NCBI GenBank assembly: GCA_965178125.1
Contig: OZ237736.1
Location: forward strand, 1,240,001-1,304,000
Reading direction: 5' to 3'
Length of the DNA stretch: 64,000 nt
DNA from: Bilabrum cf. latius
Taxonomy: Eukaryota > Bigyra: Bicosoecida > Bigyra > Bicosoecida
Below the pieces are notes generated by a model. The model saw only the letters and a program-made list of their open reading frames with translations. It had not been told where the DNA came from and did not search any database. The position numbers and the translations under genes are program-made. Of the stretch, positions 1-15,200 are shown one piece after another. Numbering within the stretch: position 1 is the stretch's first letter; every line of letters starts with the position of its first letter.

Positions 1-1394
1 CACGAGCAAGTGCCCTCCTTGAAGTCGCAGATGCCATTATTGGAGCACAGGTCGTGCTCTTTCACTGTCGGGGCGCGCACTACCTCGGGCACTGTCCTGT
101 TCCCCACCCTCACAACCCAGAGAGCATTCAGCGCGTGCCCCACGTGCGACCCGAAGCTGAGCGTGATGGTGATGTTGCCATCTAATGCTTGCACGTCAAT
201 CTCACCGCCACCAGCAGGGATGTCGTATTCCACCGTCTGGTTGACCTGACGGAGCAGACCCACCCTGAACTTGTTGGGCACAGTGGTTGCGTTCGAGATT
301 AGGACCGCCACATCAAGCGTCCCCGGAACCCGACCAGCTTCAGCCAGCCCCCCATCGAGAATGACATCATTGCCAAGGCCGTCGAACGTCGTCGCATTGC
401 TGACCGACAGTGACATGTCGGCGTTGTCGAGCGTACAATTCACGGCATCTCCTGCAGACGATCTGGCGCTGCTGGCGTCGCAGTTGAACAGCACCAGGGC
501 GGGATCGCCCGTGTGCACAAATACGTTGTTCTCAATTGGATCGGGCTCGAACTCCAGCGCCACCTGGTAGCTGGCAGCGCCAGTGTCGGCATCCAGCTGA
601 GTGCGAAAGCACCTCGCCCTGCTGATGGCAGCATGCGACTCGAACGCGGCCTGGCACTGAGCCGCCGTCGCATTGGCTGGGAAGGGCTCTTCGGCGTGTC
701 TGCCCATGAATTTTAGGGCAAAGCTACCAGTCAGAGTGTCTGTGGGCGCCCCAGTCCCGGGATCGAGTCCCGTTGTCAGCGTAATCACCCGATCCTGCTG
801 GTTGCGGGTGCGAGGGTCGTCGCCACGAGGGCACACTCTCTGCGAACAATCGTGACCCGTTCGTCCCCAATCGCAGAAGCATTTCTAGATGCGATCTTTC
901 TCCCAACCAACATACATTGGGACATAACCATCGCCAGTCTAGCTGGGATTCGGTGCATCAATCCCGAAGAACTGGTTCAGCTTGCCCATGGTGATACACT
1001 CGCCTTTATCGTTGCAGTCACTAGGGCATGCAGTTCTTTCACAGGCAATGCCGCTGAAACCCGGGTAGCATGAACACACGCCCGCAGCTCTGTCGCAAAC
1101 GCCCTGGCCGCTGCACTCCTGGAGCGGTCGATCGGCAAACTCGCTACTTGAGATATTACTGTTGTCGAGACGGGCTGACCACGCTTCCCGGAACTCACAA
1201 ACACGATCATCACAACTTGGACCGGTATATCCATCGAAACAAGAGCACGATGAGGATGGGTTGTCACACAGACCGTGGCCGCTGCACAGATTCGGACAGG
1301 CGGCGTAAGAAAGGGTCGACACAGCCATAGAGAGCATCAGCACCCGTCCTGATAGCGGTATTGAACTCAGCTTGCTGGCGCGCTGATCTAACAT
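1..1394 (-). CDS. Secreted/surface EGF-like repeat protein, 3' part cut by window edge
   Basis: Starts at an ATG followed by a hydrophobic signal-peptide-like stretch (S-G-R-V-L-M-L-S-M-A-V) and then cysteine-rich EGF-like modules (C-x-G-H-G-x-C, C-x-C-x-x-G-Y-x-G-x-x-C). At least three EGF units can be seen, the third containing the motif RVCPRGDDP, followed by a region with several N-glycosylation sites and a further EGF start at the left edge. Two in-frame TAG codons (939-941 and 885-887) interrupt the standard-code frame. The second lies directly before a K-C-F-C-D-W EGF core, so translation must pass through it. The frame is open to position 1, so the protein is longer than seen. Probably an extracellular adhesion or surface protein; ligand unknown. 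It diverges from the ThrRS gene across about 330 bp. Confidence 0.8.
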
Positions 1395-1727
1395 GTCGAA
1401 ACTGTACGCTCTGCGGTCTGCAGTATGGCTGAGCAAACGGTGCGTGAGTATGCAGCTGGATCCGAGGGGTTTCAGCGATTCTCCTTATTACAATGAGATA
1501 TATCTACACGTAATTACTACTACTGCTTGCAACTTTTTCTGATTCCCTGACGAATTCCAATTTTAAAGCTAAAAAACGCGTGTACAGGCGTTGGGTTCGT
1601 TTAGTTATTCCGAGTTGAGGTCGCTCTCGATAAGTTGGTCGCAAGATGATTTGTAGCGAACAGTTTGCACATCGCCTGGAGAAAAGTTGCCTGCGGGACA
1701 GATCACACAAAAGGTTGACCAGGCGAC

Positions 1728-4682
1728 ATGGAGCTCTCATCGTAGTTCGAATTTCGAACCTCTGAAGCAGGCTTTCCGATCATTGTTCGAAAAGGAGAGA
1801 AGTGGGCAGAAAAGCCTATTGTGCCTGCAGACGCTGCTCCTGCGGCAAGTGGCGCCGGTGCTGACGACTCTGTGAACCCGAGTGATGCAAGCAAGGGAGG
1901 AAGAGAATAGGAGCGCCTGATTGAATCATCCAAGGGTCGCATTGAGAGCCAGGGAAAGATTGGCGGGCAGTTTTCCGAAGCAGCAAGCCGGGAGTACTAC
2001 AAACGCAGGCATGCTATGTTTTCGGATCTGCTAGCAAAGCAAAAAGAGGCTATTGCCTGTGAGATACTACAGTCCGTCCTATTTTGATTTCTGATGGTGC
2101 GCTGCCTGTCCCACGGTCAAGAGGTGCTTGTCTGTGCACTGCTTACTGCCGCAGCCGAAGACCAACCTGAGATTGCAATCACTCTACCCGATGGTAAGGT
2201 GGTGTCCGGCAAATGCAACATTACGACTCCATTTGATATTGCATTGGGTATCTCGAAGAGCTTGTCGAAGAGGTGCATGGTGGCTCAGGTAATCTACTCG
2301 AGGCGATACTGCAACACCGACGTTGTAGCGACGGAGGATGACGATGAAGAAGATGAGGAGGAAGTGCTTGACGAGGAAGAGTACGAGAAGCGCCGCGCTG
2401 GCGTGTCGGCTTCGCCAATCTTGTGGGACATGAACCGCCCGCTGGAAGGCGACTGCCAGCTGTTCCTGAAGTCGTTCAAGGACAAGGAAGGCAAGGCCAC
2501 CTTCTGGCACTCCAGCGCCCATGTGCTGGGGCACGCGCTGGAGCAAAAGTTCGGGGTCAAGCTCTCGAACGGGCCGCCGGTGAAGGGTGGCTTCTACTAC
2601 GACGCGTACATGGGCGAGGGCTCTGTTCGCGAGGCCGACTACGCTGCCATGGAGGCCGAGGCCAAGAAGCTGGCCAAGAGCAAGCAGCCCTTCGAGAGGC
2701 TCGTCATCACCAAAGAACAGGCCCTGGAGATGTTCGCAAACAACCCGTTCAAGGTGGCCCTCATCAAGAACAAGGTACCCGAGGGCGCGGTGACGTCTGC
2801 GTACCGCTGCGGGGACCTGATCGATTTGTGCACTGGCCCGCACATCCCGTCTACCGACAAGGTGGCCGAGCTGAAGATCCTCAGGAACTCTCAGGCTTTC
2901 TGGCTGGGCGAGCAGACGAACGACAGCCTGCAGCGTGTGTATGCCGTTGCGTTCCCCGACAAGAAGGAGATGAAGCAGCACATGAAGATGCTGGAGGAGG
3001 CCAAGAAGAGGGACCACCGCCTTGTTGGCACCCAGCAGGACCTCTTCATGTTCCACGAGCTGTCGCCTGGCTCTGCGTTCTGGCTCCCGCACGGTGCCCG
3101 CGTCTTCAGCCAGCTCACGGAATTCATTCGCGAGCAGTACTGGGCGAGGGGTTTCCAGGAGGTGATCACGCCCAACATCTTCAATGTGGACCTGTGGCGG
3201 GTCAGCGGGCACGCGCAGCACTACATGGAGAACATGTTCTCCTTCGAGGTGGAGAAGCAGCTGTTTGCCATGAAGCCCATGAACTGCCCCGGGCACTGCC
3301 TGATCTTCAAGCACACGAGGCGCACCTTCAAAGACCTGCCCCTGCGGGTGGCGGACTTTGGCGTGCTGCATCGCAACGAATACAGCGGCGCCCTCACCGG
3401 CCTGACCCGCGTGCGCCGCTTCCAGCAGGACGATGCGCATTGCTTTATCCGAAGAGATCAGATCCAGGACGAGGTCGGCTACGCCCTTGATTTCATGGAC
3501 GACGTGTACCAGACCCTCGGGTTCACGTACGACCTGGACCTGTCCACCAAGCCCAAGAAGGCTCTCGGTGCGCAGGAGCTGTGGGACCTGGCCGAGTCTG
3601 AGATGAAGCAGGCCTTGAACAAGTTCGGCAAGCCCTGGAAGATCAATCCTGGTGACGGTGCCTTCTACGGCCCCAAGATTGACATCAAGGTGTACGACGC
3701 GCTCGGGAGGCGGCACCAGTGCGCCACCATCCAGTTGGATTTCCAGCTGCCCATCCGGTTTGATCTCAAGTACTCGTTGCCCAAGCAGGACGGGGCAGAG
3801 GATGCCGAGGGCGAGCAGGCGGAGAAGGGCAAGGGCAAGAAGGGCGGCAAGGGTCAGGGCAAGGGCAAGGGCAAGGGCAAGAAAGCTTCCGAGACGGAGG
3901 ATGCTGCGGCAGAGGCAGAGGCCAAAAAGGCCACTGAAAAGCCCAAGGGGGAGCACTATGGCGCCTTGGTCGTCGGAAAGACGGACCCGCCGCCTGGGTA
4001 CGCCCGTCCGATCATGGTGCACCGTGCCATCCTCGGCTCGGTGGAGCGGATGGCGGCCGTGCTGACCGAGCACACGGCGGGCAAGTGGCCCTTCTGGCTG
4101 TCCCCTCGGCAGGTGAAGATCGTGCCGATCAGCCCTGCGAACCAGCAGTTCGCCATCGAGGTTGCGCACATGCTTCAGGACGTGCGCATCCACGCCGAGG
4201 CAGACGTGACCGGCAACCAGCTGGGCAAGGGCATCCGAGAGGCGCAGGTGCAGCAGTTCAACTTCATCTGGTGCGTGGGCACGAAGGAGGCGGAGACTAG
4301 GAGCGTCACGGTGCGTCTCAACGGAGAGAAGCGGGACATCGGCGTGTTCCCTCTGGACGAGGCCATCGACAGGCTCCGGTACCTGCAGATCATGAGGTCC
4401 CATGACAACAGCGAGTTCGCTTCGGAGGAGGCCAAGTCCGGTGAGATCGGGGCACGAGCTGCCATGCGCAAGAAGTACCAGAGGGTGCGTGCCATGCAGC
4501 CGCTGCCGGAGTCTGCCAAGCTGAGCAAGGGCGGCCAGGCCTCCGAGCAGGAGATGCCCGAAGACATGCGGGCGGCCCTGGACTCGCTGCGTGCCGGCCT
4601 TGGAAGCAGCGAGGCGGCTGGAGCCGCAGGCGAAGCCGCGCAGGGAGGTGCGGCGTCTGGCCCGCAAGACCCGATCGCTTGA
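1728..4682 (+). CDS. Threonyl-tRNA synthetase (cytosolic type)
   Basis: Charges tRNA-Thr with threonine. Two exons: 1728-2058 and 2155-4682, with a 96-bp phase-1 intron, about 952 residues. An in-frame TGA lies just upstream of the ATG. Exon 1 gives the helical N-terminal extension (YYKRRHAMFSDLLAKQ) typical of eukaryotic ThrRS and holds two in-frame TAGs (1743, 1908). Then come the TGS domain (ITLPDGKVVSG), the second additional domain with H-S-S-A-H, and the class II catalytic core with zinc-ligand cysteine in MNCPGHC and motif 2 RNEYSGALTG. The anticodon-binding domain is at the C-terminus. Odd points: an acidic run near residues 170-190 and a Lys/Gly-rich insert of about 55 residues (about 655-708) between the R-F-D-L-K-Y and R-P-I-M-V-H-R-A-I-L-G-S core segments. 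The long conserved body contains no TAG. Stop is TGA. Confidence 0.97.
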
Positions 4683-4842
4683 CGTGATTTCCTTCAAGTT
4701 GTTGGGAAGGTTGCGCTGGCCCGCTCAAGTTGGGATTGTGTCTGATTAGATCTAGTCTAGCTAGTTGCCACCTGCCATCAGGCTTAAGCAAATGTCTTTG
4801 AGTCGATCTGAGTTGCAGTCAAACACTCGCTAGACCTATCAG

Positions 4843-5662
4843 TTACAGTGGTTTTGTATTTTCAACGAAGAAGTCCATCATGTCTTTGAGGCCGAGGCCT
4901 TCGAGCACAGCCCCCCGAATCAACTTGACCGACCTGCCACCTTCTCCCGTAGTGCCAGTGCCATCAATCGATCCATCTGGAGCTGAAGGCTTGCAATCAG
5001 AGGCGCGTCCAGCTCCTCCTGCCGCTGAAGCGCCCTCCCCCCCGGCAACCGCCTACTCTGCCCGTCCAGATGCCGGAACCGGCGCCAGCGCCCCTTGCGG
5101 TCGCTTCGGTGCGCCTACGGAATCCCATGAGTCCATTCCAAGCTATCTTCGTATGTCTGCTAGTGGCAAAGCTCCTCGTTGGTCACATTTATTCGCGTAC
5201 ACTGCAATAGGGACCGGCCCCAACTACTCGTCCTCGGCGAGGGCTCTCAGCTCGGCCCCCGCAAGTTCTATGCGCTTTGAATCAGTGGCATCCACAACAA
5301 ACACTACGCCCTGTGTTCCTAGATAATGATGCCTCCAGTAAGGCCGCAAGCTCGGTCCACCTCCGATGTCCCAGAACGAAAAAGTCAGACCACCGTATTG
5401 CGCGTCCGTGCAGTTCGGTTCTACCGTCGCAGTAGTGGCTACATTAGAGCCCGTCGATAGTCGGTAAAATAAGGCTGCGAGATAGGGCCAGTGAATGTCA
5501 GCTTGGACGAGTTACTTGCGAAAGCACCAACGAACGAACTGCAACTGCGAGTATCCGAGTATCCTAACTTGTTTTTCCTGCACCGTCCAGACCTACGATC
5601 AAAATTCTCCTCTCCAGTTTAGTATCTAAGCTTCGAAAGTACCGTGACACATCAGATCCCAT
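4843..5662 (-). CDS. ARF-like small GTPase with altered switch II and long insert
   Basis: Membrane-traffic GTPase of the ARF/ARL family, 241 residues. Exons: 5569-5662 and 4843-5474. The protein begins M-G-S, a possible N-myristoylation site. G1 is GLDGAGKT (residues 24-31), G3 is W-D-I-G-G (66-70) and G4 is A-N-K-C-D. The residue after G3, position 71, is Gly where ARF/ARL proteins have the catalytic Gln, so GTP hydrolysis may be impaired. Three in-frame TAGs (5224, 5143, 5053): the first sits at the end of the helix before the NKxD strand, the second in the ADIRR-x-LGM helix. A Pro/Ala-rich insert of about 70 residues lies before the final helix (AVLEGLGLKDMMDFF). It ends at TAA, which shows TAA is still a stop. 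Convergent with ThrRS. Confidence 0.92.
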
Positions 5663-5800
5663 AGGGTACCACAAAAATAGTATTTGATTCCATGGCTTGT
5701 TCGGTGGATCTATGCGCTCCGAATTATTATGGCTGCATCATGTTCACATCTCAAGATCGAATTTTAAGGACGTGTAAAAAATGAGGGATGTGAACTTGGA

Positions 5801-8961
<3,161 letters not shown>

Positions 8962-9199
8962 CTGCAAGGAAGAATCTGCCGCATGTATCGACCAGACCAA
9001 TGAGTAATCAATAAGCAATGTACGCAAACTCTCGAAACATATAGACTAACCGAATCCATTGCTACTCATGCTTGGTCGAAAAGTAGCGGGGGCGGGGTCT
9101 GCTTCGCCGAACCGAACCGAACGTTCACCTGACGCCCACAAAATGATAGATCTATAGTTTGGCGTTTTTGAGCACTATCAAGTCCACTTTATTTCAGCT

Positions 9200-12031
9200 A
9201 TGGATGTGGAATCGATCCGGAGGTTATCTAGGTACCTGGAGAGTATCGTTGGCTTTTCGTAGGCGGAAAGAAGACGAGCTGCCAAGATAGCGGTTTTGCT
9301 AGCGACGACGGGTGGCTTATTCGGCTTGTGGGCGTACTTGCGTCGCCAGCGTGACCAAAGAAGCCCATGGAGTGCGCTTCAAATATTTGGAGTGGGTGAT
9401 GCTATTCAAAGTCTGGCACTTGCATCGGTCTCACCGCATTTTCGCAATTCGGTTCTTGCGTCTGGTGTGTTGGCTGTGATAGCTAAATACGTCGGGCCTA
9501 GGGTGATGTGGCTGCCCCGCTGGTTGCGAAAGGGTTCATACAGCGCTGTTGTCTTCTTTTTTGCGCTCATCATGACGATTTACTACTTCACTCGCGTCAT
9601 CGAGAAGCCCCGCTATAGCTTCAATCGGCGGAGCGAATTCCTTGTCGCCATCATTGAGAGGCTTGGGACGCCGCAATTCCGGCCAGTCATTTACGCATTT
9701 AATACTCACATGCAAACTGTACTCTGCAACAGCTTGAACAAGCTGGACGAGATGTTCGCGCCCTACGCAAAGGTGCGTAGAGAAACGATCGAGGCTTGGG
9801 ACGGCAACCTAATCTGCCTGGACTGGGCCGCGAGTCCCGAGGCTGAAGCACTGCCGGTTGAGGCTCCAGTAGTACTTCTATTCCATGGCATCTTGGGTTC
9901 CAGCGAGGACAACTACGCGAGAAACGTGATGGACCTGTGCCTGTCGCGCGGCTGGAGACCGGTGGTGCAGGACAGGTGGCGCATCGACTACGGCGAGTGG
10001 AGAGACGTGCACCAGGCCATCCAGCACATCCACAAGAGGTACCCCAGGGCACCCATCACCGCCGTGGCTTTCTCCGCTGGCGCGCACGTGCTCCTGTCCT
10101 ACCTGCAGATGGTAGGCAGCTCCACCCCCTTGATCGGGGCTGCAGTGGTGAGCCCCGCCCTCGACCTCGTGAAGATGATTGCCTTCATGAGCAGGGCCAT
10201 CAACCCTTCCTACAGGTACGCCATGGAGTACTGCATCTTGGGATGCGTCAAGAGGCACATCGCGAACGACAGGCACCTCAAGCCGGCCGACGTGGGGGAC
10301 CTCATGGCCTCCTTCCAGTCGTCGACACACGGGTGCCACCGCATGTACGATACGCTGCTGTCTCGGCTGCGCACGTACACGGGCAACCCCGGGTCCCTGA
10401 ACGACGAGGCCGAGTTCATGAGGAAGGAGAACATCCCGCTGCCGTACGACGGGCTGGAGTTCTAGTCGCAGGTGCAGCCCCTTCGCATCCCCCCGTCGTC
10501 ATCATCATCGATGAGGTCAGAAGCGGGACAGGCTGGTAGCCCCCGCAATGGAGAGCTGTCCTCGGGGTCCAGCGGCGGGGAGAGGGCGGCTCGGATCGCG
10601 GAAAGAGTCGCGCTTGGCAGCCTCGCACGGAAAGAAGACGACGCGACCGGCTCGGCGCCATTGGGGGGTCGGGCCGCCGCAGGGGTAGGTTTCGGAGGGT
10701 CTGCTGCCGCAGCTGCGAGGGCTGAGGAGGAGGCCGTGGTGCGGCCGACCGACTCCGACGTGGCCAGCACGAAGCCGCTCTCAGCCGAGAAGTACTCTCC
10801 ATTCGGCAACGGGACGGCATCGCATTATCGCCGCACTGCGGGGAACAACCTCCACCGTGTGCAGATACCTTGCTTCGTGCTGGTCTCAAAGGACGACCAG
10901 CTGATCCCGCCGTCGTTCCACCGAATGCTGTATCGAGCCAGCCAGAGGAAGGGCTCTAGCATCATTTATGCGAGCACGGAGCGGGGAGGCCACTGCGCCT
11001 GGCACGAGGGCCTGTACCCCGCGGGCGCCTCTTTCGCTGAAAGACTCGTCGTGTAGTTCTTCGCTGCCCTGCTGGCGCAGCAGTCGCACACACACTACAT
11101 CCTCACGGTGGTGCGCAGGATGTACAGGCGGCAGCTCAGCCCGCGCAGGCCGCTCCGGAAGGTTTCCTCTGAGACGGACGAGCACACAGACTCGGCGGGT
11201 AGCGCGGACGCGAGCAGCTTGCGAAGCCTGCGACGGGCCATGAGCCACGGCGAGGAGCAGCCGTACGTGCCGACGTATCCTACGCAAAGCGACGCCGCGC
11301 CGGGTGTGAACGGGGGTCGGATCTCTGCCTCTAGGGGGGCTGGCAGTGCCACAGGCAGCACCACCCAGTAGCAGCAGCAGCAGCAGCAGCCATCCCCCAG
11401 TGTGTGGAGTGGAGGCGGATACTCCTCCAAAGGTGGCAGCAAGAAACTCAGGCGGTTGCCGTCGGAGGGAGCGGGCACTTCGGTTGACCTGGCCCTGGCG
11501 GATGCCCATGCTCGTCGCATGCGCAGCCGGGCACAGCTGCGCCGGGACGAGTCCAGCGACAGGGCGGCGGCAGCGGCAGCTGCAGCTGCAGACAGGCAAG
11601 GCAGGGCGTCTGCTGGGGCCAGCCACAGCCACGGCCATACCATGCCATCGCCCATCGCCAAAGAATCGTCTGGGCGCATAGACTAGGATGAGACAGAGGC
11701 AGCAGAGGCGGGTGCTGCTCAAATGGAGGGCCTGGGTCTGGCTGTGGATGCAGGACTGGACATTGACGTGCCCCCTGCACCACCGACGCTGACACCGGCC
11801 GACAAAGCAGGAAAAACTGCGGATGTGTAGGCTGATCGGCGTGGTCGTGTGTCAGGTGTGCTCCATGGAGAAGCTTCTGGGGGCAAGCAGCCGCAGCAGC
11901 TGTCGTTGACGGGTCGGCCGGTGGCCCCCTCGTTCTCGGATGCAGATGAGGTCATGGAGTCGCCGAGCAAATTTGCTAGAGTCTGCAGCGCGCCTGACCT
12001 GCAAGAGTGGTAGAATGATGGTGGACGGTGA
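9200..12031 (+). CDS. Membrane-anchored alpha/beta hydrolase (EMB8/ABHD1-3-like)
   Basis: Single exon, 943 residues. An N-terminal hydrophobic segment (about residues 30-50) and a second at about 115-130 suggest membrane anchoring. The hydrolase core shows the oxyanion region LLFHGILGSSEDNYAR, the nucleophile elbow A-F-S-A-G with Ser292 (the first Gly of the usual G-x-S-x-G is Ala), the acid in SKDDQLIP (Asp565 or 566) and His598 in RGGHCAW. Members of this family act on lipids or esters; the substrate here is unknown. Seven in-frame TAGs (9260, 10463, 11054, 11369, 11684, 11828, 12011). The one at 11369 lies inside a run of CAG codons, giving an unbroken glutamine tract. A low-complexity insert separates nucleophile and acid, and a long disordered tail follows the fold. 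Stop is TGA. Confidence 0.92.
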
Positions 12032-12236
12032 ATGATGTACCCTTGCAGCGAACACTTGTATCTGCCGAGATGTTCCAGGCTCACAGCGAAGGTGAATCGA
12101 ACGAACCCACAGGATGCAGTGCCCCAGTGTTCGTCACCATCGTCACTCTAGAGTTGGACAGAACGCGATTCAGGCCGCACTTTTCGCAGCCTATCGAACG
12201 TAGCGCGCCAGGCAGAATTTTACCATCGAAAGAAAC

Positions 12237-15200
12237 ATGTCAGCTGCAGACGCAGTGAAGGAAAGAGAAAGAATCAAGCGTATGATTAAGCAGTGGTACT
12301 CGTTTGAGTTTGCTGGCGAGCACGCTGAGCCCCTGAATGCACTGTTGGACAAAGTAAAGGAGTCCGCTCGACATTTCGTCAAGCTCAGTGCTGCTCGGGC
12401 AGAAGCCCGGGACAGGCTTGGGGGAGAAGATCCGTAGATTAAGGCTGCGGATCTCAAGATCGAGGCAGCGGCTGCCGATGGATTGAGCGAGGCCGCGCGC
12501 AAGGCTCTTGTCATTCGTGATGTATGCACGCATGCTATATCTGAGTTCATTCCATCTGATGATTCACCAGCCGAGCAATTCCGGGGACTGGAGGTTACCG
12601 CTGCAAGCTCAAGCTCGGCAGCTGCACTGGAACACGCGATTGAAGGGTTCTGCTCGTCGATCCGAACCACCAAGTCCCGCGTCGAAGCCGCAAAAGAAGA
12701 GCGCAAGAAGGCCGTAGATAAACCCGATGCCGAAGGCGATGCTGCCAAAGCAGCCCACCACACAAACTTGGAGAGGCTGCGGGAGGCCGCTGATAAGGCG
12801 GGCATTGCAGTGCCTTGGTAGCTAGAATATGTCCTGGTTATGCGCGACTAGGATTCTGGCAAGGCGAGCTTTGAGGGTGGCATGGTTGAAGATGCAGAGA
12901 CTGGGGCCTCCTTGAACGAGAGCTACTGCGAGCTCACCGGTGTTGAGCTGCAAGTGTGGGCACGGGGTGAAGACAACTTCTGCTACAGGTGTGTGGACGC
13001 CGGAGGCTTCGTACCTGCTCTATCGGAAGACCCGGCCCGGAACGCCCGGTGCCATTCAGAACCTGTGCATTAGCTGCTGATCGGCCCGCCTGGCACGTTC
13101 GTAGTCCGGGAGGCTGACGACGACATTGCTGGCAAGCCGGAGCCCGGCAGGCTGCAGGAGATTCCTCCCGTCCTGCAAACGCTTGCGTGGTTCAGGCGCA
13201 CGCTGTGGCTATTGAATCCGCAGGAAACGCGGCCCGCTTCTAGGACTGATGGTGGGCGAGGCCACTTGCAGAGGGCCCTGCTCGCTGTGTCTCGAGCAGT
13301 TGCCCAACTGCTCGCCCTGGAGCCAATGCTCCTCGGCTCATGGGTGAGAGAGAAGAACACAATTTTCCTGCAAACGGCGGTAGCCAGCGCACCGACAGTG
13401 GCGCACGCTGTGGCAAACGCGCTTCGTGTGTTCCAGGACCGGCCCTTCATCGGAATTCCCCGAAGCATTGACTCGGCCGTGACCCGAATCGCAGCTCGCA
13501 TCGCGGGTGGCAAGCCGTGCGGGTGCACGGAGGAGACCCTGGGCGACAGCCTGCTCTGCTTGTCCGTGCAGGCAGCAGGAGCTGTGACTTCTCTGGGTGG
13601 AGGAGGAATCAGTGGACCCGACGACAGGGGCGCCGCGGCGTCGCAAGCAGGTGCGGCCGGGCACAGCCACGGTGCATCAGCGGCCGTGCCAGCCACATGG
13701 AGAAAGAGCGTGCCAGTCCCTGGCCCTGCCGTCTCTTTCACCGACACGGGGGACGCGATTCGAGAGGCTCTTGGTGACGAAGAGAGGCAGCGCATGTACC
13801 TGGAGGGAAGCGCGGACGGCCACTGGCACTGGATGACCTTCGGCCAAGTGCGCAGGCGTGTCTTCCAGCTGACCGCAGGGCTCTGCCGTCTCCTGCCGCC
13901 GCACTCCTTCGTGGGTCTGTGCTCCACTCACAATCGTCCAGAGTGGGTGGAAGCCGACATGTCATGCGCGCTGAACCACTTCCCGTCCGTTGGGATGATG
14001 CCGAACTGGCCACTGGACGAGATGACTCACGTGGCTCGCATCGCGCGACTCTAGGCTGCGGTCGTCTCGCACGATGTTGCGGCCAAAGTCGCAAGAGCTG
14101 TCCAGCACGACGGTTGTCGCTAGTTGCAGCTGCTCGTAATTCTTCCTAGTGACCCCATGGCAGCGGTGGTGGAAGATGGGGGCGGGGCAGCAGCGGAGGA
14201 GGCACGGCAACGAGAGTCTGATTCCATGTGCAAGCTGCGGCAAGACGTTGTGCAGGCGGCACAGGAGGAACACATTAAGGCAGTTGGGTCTGCTGATGGT
14301 ACCCGAGCGGCAGGCAAAATCACTCCAGTTGTTCCAAGGCTCATCAGCTATGGAGAGGTGCTGCGGCTCGGATCCCTGGCGCTCTCTGCGATTCAAGCAG
14401 ACGGCACCTCACCGTCACGGCTGGTGCCCAGCTACTCGGGGATCGGACCAGAGACGCCGGTCACGTGTTTGGACGACGATGATGCCGCGAGATGCAAGCA
14501 CTTGGTTGCAAAGTGCGTGCGTGCATCTGGCCATGAGCTAGAAGTCATCAAGGCGCCGGCTGCCCTTGTCCCTAGTGCAGCAGGCGGCACGGGGGCCCCC
14601 GTCTCTCCTGTCCTTTCAAGACTCGGAGACTCATCCGGGAAAGCGCAGGGCACTGCCAGCGAAGTGAATTCGTCTGGAGCCGCTTCTGCGGGAGAGGTCA
14701 AGCCGCCGTCCATGTTCCGCAGCGTGTCGGTGGATTCGTCCCAGCCAGCGCCATCGGCCGAGCGGTCCGTGTCTGTGGCAGAGCGAGTGCGCTCCGGTAG
14801 CACATGGGATTATCCGTCGACTGGTGATGCTGCTCGATCATCCATGTCAGCAGAATTGACTGTATCGCCGAGTGATGGTGCGGCAGAGGTGCCTCTGAAC
14901 CTGATCCGGCTTCGACCGGGAGACTCAGAAGCACATGCGATGAAGTGGGATCCCAGGTTGCTGCTGCTGCAGCATTCGATCCCAACACTGGAGCGTGAGC
15001 GGAGCAAGGAAGCAGCATAGCATGCTGCATGCGATGCGAAAGGAGTGTAGGGGCCACCCTCGATGTCTTACGGCGGCGACCCAAGCAGTGCACCCGCCGA
15101 CGGCCCCTCGTCCGGCGCAGGTTCGTCTGCTTGTACAGCTCCCAGTGTAGAGGCGGCCTTTTACAAGGGCTAGCGAGTGATTTCGCTTGTCTTCACGTCT

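Noticed and set aside
2184-4697. 837-codon open frame antisense to ThrRS
   Set aside because: Shadow of the GC-rich sense gene; the plus strand encodes an unmistakable ThrRS with all motifs.
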